A stretch of DNA of 42,074 bases from Candidatus Bathyarchaeota archaeon (GCA_018396995.1 JAGTQB010000011.1:1-42074); one strand, 5' to 3'; shown: positions 7,504-16,656, counted from the first letter of the stretch. Program-made: numbers and translations. The notes: generated by a model from the sequence alone, not told the origin.

Positions 7504-8403
7504 TTAACTGATTTTCGGCATCCTCTCATATTTACCAGAAGGACCTGTTGAAAAGTGTAAAATCGGCTTATCAACCTTTCTAAATATCATCGGACAATGT
7601 TTTACTCCTCTTGGTATGAAGATTAGGCAGCTTTTAGTAAGAATATGTTTTTCATCATCAATCCATAGCTCTACTTCACCATTTAACTCCCTCGGCCTAT
7701 TAGGGTCACTGCCGAGGAAACCTAGGACTTCATCAAACTCATGAGTGTGGGGTGGAGGACTACCACTGCCAACCCCCTCGCCAAACCAGACGCACTCCAT
7801 GTAAAAAGCTCCCTCAACAATTTCATCATCTAAATATAATATGCGGTTCATCTTCACCGTTCCAGGGAGCTCTTTTGGTGGTTGCGGAAGACCGCGTTTC
7901 TTCATCTCGCTCACTATGAGGTGCTCTAAGTTACGGGCGCTCTCCTCCGAAACACTTTTTTCCATAACTTTTCTCGTATACATGCTCATCGGTGATAGCG
8001 TCATAAACCATAACGGTTTCCCAACCATCTTAAACCTGATGGGACAATGTTTTAGTCCTCTGGGAATAAAAACTAAACAACTTCTATTAATGGTATATAG
8101 TTTATCATTAAGCCACAGCTCAATTTCAGAGTTCAGGTTCCATGGGTCATTAGGGTCGGTCCCAATGAAGGCTATTATTTCATCAGCGTCATGGATGTGG
8201 GGGTCCTCTATAAAGTCCTCAGAAGTCCCCTCGTGGCATAATGTTACCTCCATGTAGAAGGCTCCGTCCACAACCTCTTTATCCAAATATAATAGACGCT
8301 CAATCTTTACGGTGGAGCGTACTGGCCCCCTCCTCATAAAACTCTCTATAACCTCTCTGGGGAGAGGCTTAGTTTCAGTCACTATATTCCTTGTATATTT
8401 CAA
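7504..8403 (-). CDS. Tandem double-cupin protein, putative metalloprotein
   Basis: A 299-residue protein made of two cupin domains repeated with an exact 150-residue period. Repeat 1 carries H69-I-H71-D-A-D-E75 and K-H119-C-P; repeat 2 carries H219-T-H221-E-F-D-E225 and K-H269-C-P. Each copy therefore has the complete HxHxxxE...H set for one divalent metal. The shared phrases RSCLVFIPRG / KSCLIFIPRG show recent internal duplication. Cupins of this kind are dioxygenases, isomerases, lyases or ligand sensors; an oxygenase role is doubtful in an anaerobe. The TTG start was taken with AGGAG about nine bases upstream. It is convergent with the corrinoid gene and divergent from the alcohol dehydrogenase operon, so it probably belongs to the same catabolic island. 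Confidence 0.75.
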   Translation of the reverse strand: MKYTRNIVTETKPLPREVIESFMRRGPVRSTVKIERLLYLDKEVVDGAFYMEVTLCHEGTSEDFIEDPHIHDADEIIAFIGTDPNDPWNLNSEIELWLNDKLYTINRSCLVFIPRGLKHCPIRFKMVGKPLWFMTLSPMSMYTRKVMEKSVSEESARNLEHLIVSEMKKRGLPQPPKELPGTVKMNRILYLDDEIVEGAFYMECVWFGEGVGSGSPPPHTHEFDEVLGFLGSDPNRPRELNGEVELWIDDEKHILTKSCLIFIPRGVKHCPMIFRKVDKPILHFSTGPSGKYERMPKIS

Positions 8404-8601
8404 TCAATTCACGCTCCTATTTAACAAAGCTTATTTTCTTTCTCTCTCCTTATTAATATATTTCACTTTTGAGGTTAAAATGCTGCGCTAATTTCACTCG
8501 GCAGTAGATTTCTCTCTACCTTTCAGACAAAAATAACATAACCTTTTTACGAGATCTTTAAAAAGAAGTAAGTCACTTCCAAGTTAGTGAGGTGTGTTAA
8601 A

Positions 8602-9630
8602 TTGAAAGCTATGGTGTGCACCTCGCTAGGAAAGCCACTTGAATTGCAGGATCTACCCTTGCCAAAACCTTCTAACGATGGTGTCGTTCTAAGAGTTGAG
8701 GTATGCGGAGTTTGTCACAGCGATCTTTTCCACGCTCGAGGACACATTAAGGGAACAAACACTCCCTTCATACCTGGTCACGAGATTGTTGGAACAATCT
8801 ATGAGATGGGCCCTGACGTTCAAGGCTTCTCGGTAGGAGAGAGAGTTATAGTTTACCCAGTCTTTACCTGTGGCATCTGTAAAGAATGTGTAAGCGGTCT
8901 TGAGCACCTTTGCGATAAATGGTATCCTATAGGGTGGAAGATTGAGGGGAGGGGTATTGATGGAGGGTTTGCCGAGTACGTTCATGTTCCAAACTTTCGA
9001 AATATCTTGAAGGTGGAGGGTTTAAACCCTGAGGAAGTGGCCCCCCTCGCATGTGCTGGCTTAACTGCTCTGCATGCCCTCTATGAAGCACAGGTTCATC
9101 CAGATGACCTATTAGTTCTCATAGGGGTGGGCGGGCTTGGACACATGGCTCTACAGCTGGCAAAAAATCTAATGAATGTAACTGTAGTGGCGGTGGACAT
9201 TGATGAGAAGAAACTCTCCTTAGCGTCAAAATTAGGTGCGGATTACGTTATAAATTCATTAAAGGAAGATCCAGTAGCCTTTGTAAGAAAGGTTTCTGGC
9301 AGGGGAGCCGACGCAGTTATCGATTTTGTGAATAATTCAGAGACTTCCAAGATAGCTTTCCAAATGTTGGGTAGAGGGGGTAGGCATGTTTTTGTTGGGG
9401 TATATGGTGGTGTCCTCTCCATCCCAACGGCTTTCATGGTGGGCGGCTCCTTCCGCCTCATTGGAAGCTTTATGGGAACAAGAAGACATCTAATGGAGTT
9501 AATAAGCCTATATAAGAGGGGCATCGTTAAGCCCATGGTTTCATCGAAATTTAAGTTAGAGGAAGCTAATGAAGCCTTTAATAAGCTTGAACGTGGGGAA
9601 ATTGAGGGGAGATCTATTCTGAAACCATAA
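8602..9630 (+). CDS. Zinc-dependent medium-chain alcohol dehydrogenase
   Basis: A 342-residue MDR-superfamily enzyme. Catalytic zinc residues are C38 (GVCHSD) and H60-E61 (GHEIVG), and the structural zinc site is C90, C93, C96 and C104. The cofactor loop is GVGGLG at 175-180, and D199 after the second strand favours NAD over NADP. The start is TTG at 8602: GAGGTG ends seven bases upstream, and MKAMV is the classic family start. A GTG at 8587 would put five odd residues in front and lacks a ribosome site. It is the first gene of an operon with the ferredoxin and aldehyde oxidoreductase, suggesting alcohol-to-aldehyde oxidation feeding the next enzyme. Substrate size is unknown. Confidence 0.9.
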   Translation: MKAMVCTSLGKPLELQDLPLPKPSNDGVVLRVEVCGVCHSDLFHARGHIKGTNTPFIPGHEIVGTIYEMGPDVQGFSVGERVIVYPVFTCGICKECVSGLEHLCDKWYPIGWKIEGRGIDGGFAEYVHVPNFRNILKVEGLNPEEVAPLACAGLTALHALYEAQVHPDDLLVLIGVGGLGHMALQLAKNLMNVTVVAVDIDEKKLSLASKLGADYVINSLKEDPVAFVRKVSGRGADAVIDFVNNSETSKIAFQMLGRGGRHVFVGVYGGVLSIPTAFMVGGSFRLIGSFMGTRRHLMELISLYKRGIVKPMVSSKFKLEEANEAFNKLERGEIEGRSILKP

Positions 9631-9655
9631 ATCCATTTGAGTAAAGGTGAGTGGG

Positions 9656-10183
9656 TTGAAGGGCCCTATTTGGATCGAACGTCTCTACGAGAGGTGTAGC
9701 GGCTGTAGAAGATGCGAGATAGCATGCTCACTTCTCCATGAAGGCCGAATTTGGCCTGAAGCATCTAGAATCAGGGTTTTTATGCTCATTCCTGGAGTCG
9801 AGGTTCCACACTTGTGTTTTCAATGTGAAGACTATCCGTGCGTTAAAGCCTGCCCCTTTGAAGCTCTCTCCATAAATTCTGAGACGGGAGCAGTAAATGT
9901 CGATGAATCAAAGTGTAATGCATGTGGCCTATGCATAAAGGCCTGCCCAGCAAAGGTTCCGCACATGCACCCGATGAAGAACCATGTTATAATATGTGAT
10001 TTATGCGGTGGGAGACCAAGATGCGTGGAGACATGTACGGAGGGTAGGTGGAATGCGCTGAGGGTTACGTCGCGAGAGAGAGACTTTTCCTACAAGTCTT
10101 TAGCTAAGACGCCTGAGGAATTAACCCGTAAGGTCGCTGAGAAACTTTATGGAAAGGAGATAGCAAGGGAGGTTTATGAGTGA
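9656..10183 (+). CDS. Four-cluster 4Fe-4S ferredoxin subunit (HycB/AOR-associated type)
   Basis: A 175-residue protein with sixteen cysteines in four 4Fe-4S sets: C14/17/20/24, C54/57/62/66, C87/90/93/97 and C114/117/123/127. This is the layout of HycB/DmsB-like electron-transfer subunits. It starts MKGPIWIERLYERC from TTG at 9656, chosen because AAAGGTGA ends five bases upstream; a GTG at 9647 overlaps that site. The gene lies between the alcohol dehydrogenase and the aldehyde oxidoreductase, with its stop overlapping the latter's start. It therefore very likely carries electrons from the tungsten enzyme to soluble ferredoxin or another acceptor. Confidence 0.9.
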   Translation: MKGPIWIERLYERCSGCRRCEIACSLLHEGRIWPEASRIRVFMLIPGVEVPHLCFQCEDYPCVKACPFEALSINSETGAVNVDESKCNACGLCIKACPAKVPHMHPMKNHVIICDLCGGRPRCVETCTEGRWNALRVTSRERDFSYKSLAKTPEELTRKVAEKLYGKEIAREVYE

Positions 10184-12078
10184 TGAGGGGCTACGCCGGG
10201 AAGTTCTTAGAGATAGATCTTTCAAGTGGCGCTATTAAGGAACTAAAGTTTTCAGAGAAGATTTTAGTTGACTATATAGGTGGTAGAGGACTAGCTACAA
10301 AGATACTCTGGGATAGATTAGGTAGTAGGTGGGAGAAGGTTGATCCCTTGGGCCCAGAGAATATTTTATTAGTGCTTACGGGGCCATTAACTGGCTATGC
10401 TCCTGGAACAAAAATCTGCATTTCGGGCAAATCCCCCCAAAGTAACGGTGTAATAGGCTCCACAGTTGCGGGCGAATTTGGTGTAGATTTAAAATGTGCC
10501 GGATATGACGGCTTAATAATAACTGGAGAGGCCGAGAAACCAAGCTACATATTCATATGTGATAATCATGTTGAGATTAAAGATGCAAAAGCAATATGGG
10601 GTAAAAAAGCTAGAGAGTCTCTAAAATATTTAGTTAAAAAGTCTATTGAGGACATTAAGACGATTAAGCAGAATTATGGAGAGGTTAAGGAGCCGTCGAT
10701 TCTATATGTTGGGCCAGCTGGCGAGAATAGAACAAGGGTTGCCGCCGTAATGGCCAAATATACTCATGGAGCTGGTTATGGTGGATATGGTGGAGTAATG
10801 GGTTCTAAGAAGTTGAAGGCGATAGTTGTAAAAGGTTTTGGGCCGCTGCCTGAAGTTCACGACTTAGATACCGTCCTCCAATTTTTCAGAGAAATCTCCA
10901 AGAGAAATTTTGAGTTGGAACATTTTAGACGCTTCGGTACCGGGGCTGGCGGATACTATCATGGCGCAGTACAGAGCTCTGAGCCTATTAGGAACTGGCA
11001 GGAAGAGTGGCATAATAGGGATAGCTATAGGCCAGAAGAGTTTGATAAATTCTGGGTTAAGAAATATTGGGGTGATTTTGGCTGCGCGATTACCTGCTTA
11101 AAGCTTGCTGTTCTTAGGGATGGAAAATTTAAGGGCGCGATTTGCGATAATCCAGACTACGAAAACCAAGCATATGTGGGAACAAATCTTGGAATATTCT
11201 CCCCAGAAGACAACATTTACTTATCCTACATCATTAACGAGCTTGGCATGTGTGGAATACAGGGTGGAGCAGTATTAGGCTTTGCTGCGGAGCTCTATGA
11301 AAAGGGAATATTGAGTGAAAAAGATCTTGAAGGAATAAAGCCTGAATGGGGGGATACTGAGGCGTTTGCAGCGCTTGCTGAGAAGATAGCTTATAGACAA
11401 GGTATAGGCGATATACTGGCTGAAGGGGTATATAGGGCTGCTAGAAAGATTAGTAAAATAAAGGGTATTGATGTCTCAAAGTATGCTGTCCATGTAAAGG
11501 GCGTTGCAGTTGGAGCACACGGCGTAAGAAGCGGAAAAGATGACGTCGCACAGGACATAGGCTATGCATGCTCAGTCCAGGCTGGCGATCATACTTCGGC
11601 AGCATCCCTACCACCAGACAGAGATTCTCCAGCCCCAGGAGAACTCCGGGCAATGTTCCTCGACTCAGCTGTATTATGCATGTTCACAACAACATTACCC
11701 TTCTTTAAACTCGAGGACAACGAAATATTCCGGTTTTACGAAGCGGTGACTGGATATAATCTATCAAGGGAGGAATGGTATAATGAGAAGGCTCTTAGAA
11801 TACTGCATTTGCAAAGAACTATGTTACTTCTAGGCGGACCCGACGCTTGTTGGAGACCAGAGACTGATGATGATAATCCGCCCAGGTTCTGGGAGCCTTT
11901 ACCATCCGGACCCTGCAAAGGTAAAACCCTTGATAGAAAAAAGTTTGAAGAGAACAGGCTTAATTATTATAGATCTGTAGGCTGGGATGAGAGGGGTATA
12001 CCTAAACCCGAAACTCTAGAGAAGTTAGGCCTACACGAGGTCATAGCGAAGCTTAAAGAAGTGGGATATATAGATTAG
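10180..12078 (+). CDS. Tungsten-type aldehyde:ferredoxin oxidoreductase (AOR family)
   Basis: A 632-residue enzyme (631 if the ATG at 10183 is used; GGGAGG upstream serves both). N-terminal GYAGKFLEIDLSSG and GGRGLATKILWDRL are the AOR domain 1 signature; domains 2 and 3 follow at normal length. AORs oxidise aldehydes to carboxylic acids with ferredoxin as acceptor at a tungstobispterin site. Odd point: the usual Cys-x2-Cys-x3-Cys cluster motif reads D299-F-G-C302-A-I-T-C306 here, an Asp replacing the first Cys, while the distant C500 in AVLCMF is kept. Some archaeal AOR paralogues vary at this position, so a non-standard cluster is possible. It is the third gene of the alcohol dehydrogenase / ferredoxin operon. 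Confidence 0.92.
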   Translation: MMRGYAGKFLEIDLSSGAIKELKFSEKILVDYIGGRGLATKILWDRLGSRWEKVDPLGPENILLVLTGPLTGYAPGTKICISGKSPQSNGVIGSTVAGEFGVDLKCAGYDGLIITGEAEKPSYIFICDNHVEIKDAKAIWGKKARESLKYLVKKSIEDIKTIKQNYGEVKEPSILYVGPAGENRTRVAAVMAKYTHGAGYGGYGGVMGSKKLKAIVVKGFGPLPEVHDLDTVLQFFREISKRNFELEHFRRFGTGAGGYYHGAVQSSEPIRNWQEEWHNRDSYRPEEFDKFWVKKYWGDFGCAITCLKLAVLRDGKFKGAICDNPDYENQAYVGTNLGIFSPEDNIYLSYIINELGMCGIQGGAVLGFAAELYEKGILSEKDLEGIKPEWGDTEAFAALAEKIAYRQGIGDILAEGVYRAARKISKIKGIDVSKYAVHVKGVAVGAHGVRSGKDDVAQDIGYACSVQAGDHTSAASLPPDRDSPAPGELRAMFLDSAVLCMFTTTLPFFKLEDNEIFRFYEAVTGYNLSREEWYNEKALRILHLQRTMLLLGGPDACWRPETDDDNPPRFWEPLPSGPCKGKTLDRKKFEENRLNYYRSVGWDERGIPKPETLEKLGLHEVIAKLKEVGYID

Positions 12079-12114
12079 CCAAGAAAATAACCGATTCATC
12101 TAACAAAATTTTCT

Positions 12115-13074
12115 CTAAAAACATAATTTATGTTTTTTAAAAAATTGACCAGTAATTCTTTTTAAATGGACTACCAATCCTTCTCTGAAGAATAAGAATA
12201 AGATTATTAGGAGAATACCAAATATTAAAGTGGTTATGGGACCTAACGGCCGCAGAAGTTCAGAAATTAAGGTGAAAGCCCCGGCTCCCAGTAGGGGTCC
12301 AGTTAAGGTTCCCATTCCACCGAAGACGAGCATGACAAGAATATGGACGTCAATATTTTGGAACATTGATGGGCATATATAGAGATTATAGTAAGCGTAT
12401 AAGCCTCCCATAAACCCAAATAGAAACGAGCTAATGAAAGCTGAGAGAACTTTATATTTAACAACATTAATCCCGATGAAGGATGCCGCTATCTCGTCTT
12501 CCACAATACATCTAAACGCCACTCCTACACGCGAGTTAACAATCTTATCATATATGATTACTGTAGCGAATAGAGTTGCGATCAATAAGTAATAGTAAAC
12601 CAATTCCCTGTTAGCACCAATTAATCCTCTAAGGATATCAGATCGAATAACGATGCCTTCATCAGCGCCAGTTATATGCCGTAGGCCCAGAATCAGCTCC
12701 CCAAAAATAACTTGGAAAGATGATGTTAGAACAGCCATGAAAATAATGCTTAATCTCCTTATGGACGAAACGGCACTAATAAGGGAGCCAATTCCAGCCG
12801 AGGTTAAAGCCCCTACTGGAAGTATTATCCAAGGAGCGACGCCAAGTCTCTCCGGCAGGATAGCGGATATGTAAGAACCAATACCTACAAGTGCGCCTTG
12901 GCACAAGAATAACTGTCTTGTATGCCCGAAGATTATGTTTGAGGATAAAGTGAACATTGTGAAGAAAATGAGTAAATTTAGTAGCCTTAGCTGATAACTG
13001 TGGCTAAAAATGATGGGCAGTAAGGCGTAGACCGCCAAGATAATAACTTTCTGAACTATGCTAGCCTTTTTCAC
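12115..13074 (-). CDS. livM: Liv-type ABC importer permease, LivM family (system 1)
   Basis: A 319-residue integral membrane protein with eight to ten hydrophobic helices. The LivM family signature is present: HTRQLFLCQGALVGIGSYISA near the N-terminus, then FRCIVEDEIAASFIGINVVKYK (the cytoplasmic coupling loop) and LVMLVFGGMGTLTGPLLGAG. It pairs with the LivH-type permease upstream, whose stop it overlaps by 14 bases. It is the last gene of system 1, transcribed K-G-F-H-M on the minus strand. Annotation as a branched-chain amino acid permease is by family; related systems also carry amides, urea and aromatic acids. Confidence 0.85.
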   Translation of the reverse strand: MKKASIVQKVIILAVYALLPIIFSHSYQLRLLNLLIFFTMFTLSSNIIFGHTRQLFLCQGALVGIGSYISAILPERLGVAPWIILPVGALTSAGIGSLISAVSSIRRLSIIFMAVLTSSFQVIFGELILGLRHITGADEGIVIRSDILRGLIGANRELVYYYLLIATLFATVIIYDKIVNSRVGVAFRCIVEDEIAASFIGINVVKYKVLSAFISSFLFGFMGGLYAYYNLYICPSMFQNIDVHILVMLVFGGMGTLTGPLLGAGAFTLISELLRPLGPITTLIFGILLIILFLFFREGLVVHLKRITGQFFKKHKLCF

Positions 13075-13918
13075 CGAGAATCCCCTCTGGTCGAGTCAAT
13101 ATTATTATAATAGTAACGGAAAGCAATATTACGAGTGAAAGGTAAGCTCCAAGAAAGAAACTAGCGATTGTATGTACTATGCCAAGTATAACACCACTTA
13201 AGATGTTGCCATATATGCTCCTAACACCACCTACAATTGCAACTATGAGAGCCAGAAGTGTGAAATCAACGCCGATTATGACGGCCACAGTAGCTATAAG
13301 ACCGTAAAGGATGCCGGCAAGACCAGCCATTACAGCACCCAAAATAAACACCAGTGTCCTAAGGGGCGCAGGGTTCACACCACAAAGCTGTGCATCCATT
13401 TCATCTTGAGCTATTGCTCTAATAGCCTTGCCAGTGTACGTCTTCTTGAGGAAGACTTCAAGCAATACTAGTGCAAGCACGGAGATTACTGCTGAGAGTA
13501 AAGTAGAAGGTCTTATAATGAGACCACCAATCCTTATGGCTTCAAAAGGCAATTTCACTGAAAAAAATGCTTTAGGAATTGTGTTCACTAGATAGCTGTG
13601 TATAGCGAGTGAGAGACCAAAGGTTATGAAGATCCCTAAGAGTATACGTGTTTCACCCCTCGCACGATAAACTAGAGATATAAGTGATCTTTCAAGTGCT
13701 AAGCCTATTAACCCGGTGATTAGTAAGCCTAATATTATACTTAAAAGCGTGTTTACCCCCCTTTCCATGAATATGAGGGCTAGCATTGCACATATAACGG
13801 CAAACTCGCCATGCGCTAGATTGAGGATCTCTCCAAGACCAAATATTAATGTAATGCCCACGCCTAATAATGAGAGCAGCAGCCCGAATGTAATTCCATC
13901 AATAATTAGTTCCAGCAA
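13061..13918 (-). CDS. livH: Liv-type ABC importer permease, LivH family (system 1)
   Basis: A 285-residue membrane protein opening with LIIDGITFGLLLSLLGVGITLIFGLGEILNLAHGEFAVI. This carries the LivH signature in which a GxGITLIFG helix is followed by ILNLAHGEF. The coupling loop RAIAQDEMDAQLCGVNPAPLRT is present at about two thirds, and GGVRSIYGNILSGVILGIVHT near the end. It makes the second transmembrane half of system 1 with the LivM-type protein, and is encoded between the LivF ATPase (10 bases upstream) and LivM. Confidence 0.87.
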   Translation of the reverse strand: MLELIIDGITFGLLLSLLGVGITLIFGLGEILNLAHGEFAVICAMLALIFMERGVNTLLSIILGLLITGLIGLALERSLISLVYRARGETRILLGIFITFGLSLAIHSYLVNTIPKAFFSVKLPFEAIRIGGLIIRPSTLLSAVISVLALVLLEVFLKKTYTGKAIRAIAQDEMDAQLCGVNPAPLRTLVFILGAVMAGLAGILYGLIATVAVIIGVDFTLLALIVAIVGGVRSIYGNILSGVILGIVHTIASFFLGAYLSLVILLSVTIIIILTRPEGILGEKG

Positions 13919-13928
13919 CGATATTCAC

Positions 13929-14642
13929 CTACATTCCTAGATAAGCCTTTTTTACTAATGGGTTATTCGCAATCTCGTTGGAGTTTCCTTCAAGCACCAC
14001 ATTACCATTCTCCAACACATAGGCTCTATCCGCCACAGTTAATGCCTGACGAGCGTTCTGCTCAACAAGCAAGATTGTGGTTCCCTCATTATTAATCTGT
14101 TCTATAGCCTTAAATAACTCACTCACTACTTTAGGAGCAAGCCCAAAAGACGGCTCATCGAGTATGAGAAGCTTCGGTAAGGACATTAACGCCCGTGCTA
14201 TGGATAGCATTCTCCGCTCCCCACCGCTTAGGGTGCCAGCTAGCTGGTCTTTCCGCTCCCTCAAAATTGGGAAGAGCTGGAAAACAAAGTGTAGCCGCTC
14301 CCCCTTCTTCTTCCTTGCCTTAGTCACGTATGTTCCCATATCAAGGTTCTCCATAACACTCATTTTAGGGAAGATTCCTCCCTCGGCTGGCACGTAACTT
14401 ATACCTAAGTTAACTATTTCGTAGGGTGGAAGCCCATCTATGCGTCTACCAAGGAAATATATTTGCCCTTTCTTCGGCTGCAGGATGCCGGAGATTGTTC
14501 TTAGAAGGGTAGTCTTACCAGCTCCATTTGAGCCCAATACTAGAACTATCTCTCCCTCTTTAACTTCTAGGTTAATGCGTTCAAGGACTGTGAGGTCTCC
14601 ATAGGCTGCATAAACATCTTTGATGGATAATATTTCATTCAA
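13929..14642 (-). CDS. livF: Liv-type ABC ATPase, LivF family (system 1)
   Basis: A 237-residue ABC ATPase with Walker A GSNGAGKTTLL, the signature LSGGERRMLSIARALMS, Walker B LLILDEPSFGLAP and switch His replaced by the family-typical LVEQNARQAL (Gln-Asn). The short form and ISYVPAEGGIFPKMSV are LivF-like. The start is TTG at 14642 (MNEILSIKDVYAAYG): a GGGAGGGGGG site sits four bases upstream, and the TTGAATGA overlap couples it to the end of livG. An ATG at 14666 would read through that ribosome site as protein. Confidence 0.88.
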   Translation of the reverse strand: MNEILSIKDVYAAYGDLTVLERINLEVKEGEIVLVLGSNGAGKTTLLRTISGILQPKKGQIYFLGRRIDGLPPYEIVNLGISYVPAEGGIFPKMSVMENLDMGTYVTKARKKKGERLHFVFQLFPILRERKDQLAGTLSGGERRMLSIARALMSLPKLLILDEPSFGLAPKVVSELFKAIEQINNEGTTILLVEQNARQALTVADRAYVLENGNVVLEGNSNEIANNPLVKKAYLGM

Positions 14643-15372
14643 TGAGCCCCCCTCCCAGGTAAACATCTATAACCCTCTTATCATTAGCTATTTCAAAGGG
14701 CTTACCTTCAGCTATCTTCTCGCCGTAAGCAAGGACTATTATCCGGTCAGCTAAACCCATCACAGCCCTCATTACATGCTCAATCCAAAATATAGTTACC
14801 CCTAACTCATCTCTAATTTTGCCAATTAATCTCATAGTCTCTTGAACTTCAAGGGGGGTCAACCCGGCTATTAATTCATCAATCAATAATATTTTAGGGT
14901 TCGTGGCTAAGGCTCTGGCAAGCTCAAGCATTTTCCTTTCATGTAAGGTTAATTCTTTCGCCAATTTATTTTTCTTTTTCTCAAGACCAACAAAATTTAT
15001 AATGGATAAGGATCTTTCATAAGCGTCCTTCAAATCACTCACGGCATCCTTACCAAAGAGGGCGCCGCTCAAAACGTTATCTAGGGTGCTCATATTGTTA
15101 AAGGGTCTGACTATCTGAAAAGTTCTAGCAATTCCAAGCTTGCATATTTGATGCGGCTTAAGACCAGTAACATCTCTGCCCTCAAAAAATATTCTTCCAG
15201 CAGTAGGTGGAAAAGCTCCAGAAATAATATTAAAGAGGGTAGTTTTGCCAGCTCCATTTGGTCCAATGAGACCTAAAATCTCCCCCCTCTTTATATTAAA
15301 CTCTACATTTTTTAGGGCTGTGAAGCCACCGAACTTTTTAGTAATGGATTCACCTCTAAGTATTGTCTCCAT
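14635..15372 (-). CDS. livG: Liv-type ABC ATPase, LivG family (system 1)
   Basis: A 245-residue ABC ATPase with Walker A GPNGAGKTTLFNIISG, the LivG-specific insertion ARTFQIVRPFNNMSTLDNVLSG, the signature region LTLHERKMLELARALATNP and Walker B ILLIDELIAGLTPLE. The Walker B Asp-Glu pair is followed by Leu-Ile rather than the common Pro-Xaa. The start is ATG at 15372 with GAGG eight bases upstream. It forms the heterodimeric motor with the overlapping LivF and follows the binding-protein gene by 36 bases. Confidence 0.88.
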   Translation of the reverse strand: METILRGESITKKFGGFTALKNVEFNIKRGEILGLIGPNGAGKTTLFNIISGAFPPTAGRIFFEGRDVTGLKPHQICKLGIARTFQIVRPFNNMSTLDNVLSGALFGKDAVSDLKDAYERSLSIINFVGLEKKKNKLAKELTLHERKMLELARALATNPKILLIDELIAGLTPLEVQETMRLIGKIRDELGVTIFWIEHVMRAVMGLADRIIVLAYGEKIAEGKPFEIANDKRVIDVYLGGGLIE

Positions 15373-15408
15373 CAACTATTCCTCTTTAACAGTAAGGTTA
15401 TCCGTTAT

Positions 15409-16656
15409 CTATGTCGGAGTATATGGCTCTAGTGTTGGGGATATATAAATTGCTTCAACCCACCACGGAGATCCTGGATTTACCTTACCTGGAGGTGGAC
15501 CTGACCTGAAGACCGTTAAGACTATACGTTGCTCCTTCAATTCACCCCAAGGCGTGTAGCTTATTGGAAAGGCCAGAAATCCCTGATATCTAATCTGGCT
15601 TAATGCTTCTCTAACTTTTCTAGGCTCATCTGAGAGCGCTTTCTTAATAGCTTCCGCAATTAGGTTTATTTGAATATAGCCCACAACATGTGAAATATCC
15701 ATAAACTTTCCAGTCTTCTCTCTGAACTCTTCCGCAATCTTTATGTAGTCTGGATTATTTGGGTCGAAGCTACCCCAAATATGTATTACTTTTATTCGGA
15801 ATACATCCTCTCTTAAGGCTCCCCATAGCTCAGTCCAGTCGGGCGCATATGAAACAATAACTTCCACATTCATCCCCATTTCAACCATCTGCTTTATTGC
15901 AGAAGCTCCTCCCGGGGGATGCGCGTTAATTATAATTTCTGGGCCGAAGGTTTGGAGCTTCCGAATGTAAGATGTGAAGTCCGTTTCTCCTACTGGTGCT
16001 ACTTCAGCTTGCACCTCAACCCCAGGAAGGACTTTTAAATAATCCTTTAGGATGGCTTCAACAGACCGTCCGAAGGCGTAATCAGCAATGAGCATGCCTA
16101 CTCGCTTATATCCTTTGCTCTTAATGTACTCTGTGACACCCCTCATAACAGGAGGGACGCATTGAACAATCCCTCTAAACGTGTATTTATAATCTTTTTT
16201 GTGGGTCTTCTCTGAGGCAGCCCAACTTAATATTAATGGGACCTCTGCCTTCTCCGCCTCTTCAGTAAGGGCTATTCCAACACTACTCGAGATACCTCCT
16301 ATCACGGCTGAGACCTTTTCAACCTCAACCAATCTTTTGAAGAGAGTAATGGCTTCACTAACATCACTCTTAGAGTCCGTGACAACAAGCTCTAGAGGAC
16401 GGCCCAAAACCCCGCCTTCACGGTTTATTTTCTCGACAGCGAACTTTAAGCCTTCAAGTTGCCCTGTGCCACTATATGCCCAAGGACCAGTAAGTTCGCC
16501 CACTAACCCTATCTTTATCGGAGGTCTCTCCACGGGGGGCATACTTGTGGTGTAAAGGTGATAAGCTACACCCGCTACCACAGCAATAATTACAATCACA
16601 GCAATTACAATCGCCTGCATCCTAGTAATAGCCTTTCTATCTCTCAAAAATAGCAC
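15409..16656 (-). CDS. Liv-type solute-binding protein (system 1), membrane-anchored
   Basis: A 415-residue periplasmic-binding-protein type I (LivJ/K family). Residues 8-30 (RMQAIVIAVIVIIAVVAGVAY) are an N-terminal membrane anchor, as is common in archaeal binding proteins. The domain begins IKIGLVGELTGPWAYSG and includes AVIGGISSSVGIALTEEAEK (ligand-loop region) and RVGMLIADYAFGRSVEAIL. Bound ligands in this family are hydrophobic amino acids, amides or aromatic acids; nothing here decides which. It is the first gene of system 1. Confidence 0.87.
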   Translation of the reverse strand: MLFLRDRKAITRMQAIVIAVIVIIAVVAGVAYHLYTTSMPPVERPPIKIGLVGELTGPWAYSGTGQLEGLKFAVEKINREGGVLGRPLELVVTDSKSDVSEAITLFKRLVEVEKVSAVIGGISSSVGIALTEEAEKAEVPLILSWAASEKTHKKDYKYTFRGIVQCVPPVMRGVTEYIKSKGYKRVGMLIADYAFGRSVEAILKDYLKVLPGVEVQAEVAPVGETDFTSYIRKLQTFGPEIIINAHPPGGASAIKQMVEMGMNVEVIVSYAPDWTELWGALREDVFRIKVIHIWGSFDPNNPDYIKIAEEFREKTGKFMDISHVVGYIQINLIAEAIKKALSDEPRKVREALSQIRYQGFLAFPISYTPWGELKEQRIVLTVFRSGPPPGKVNPGSPWWVEAIYISPTLEPYTPT

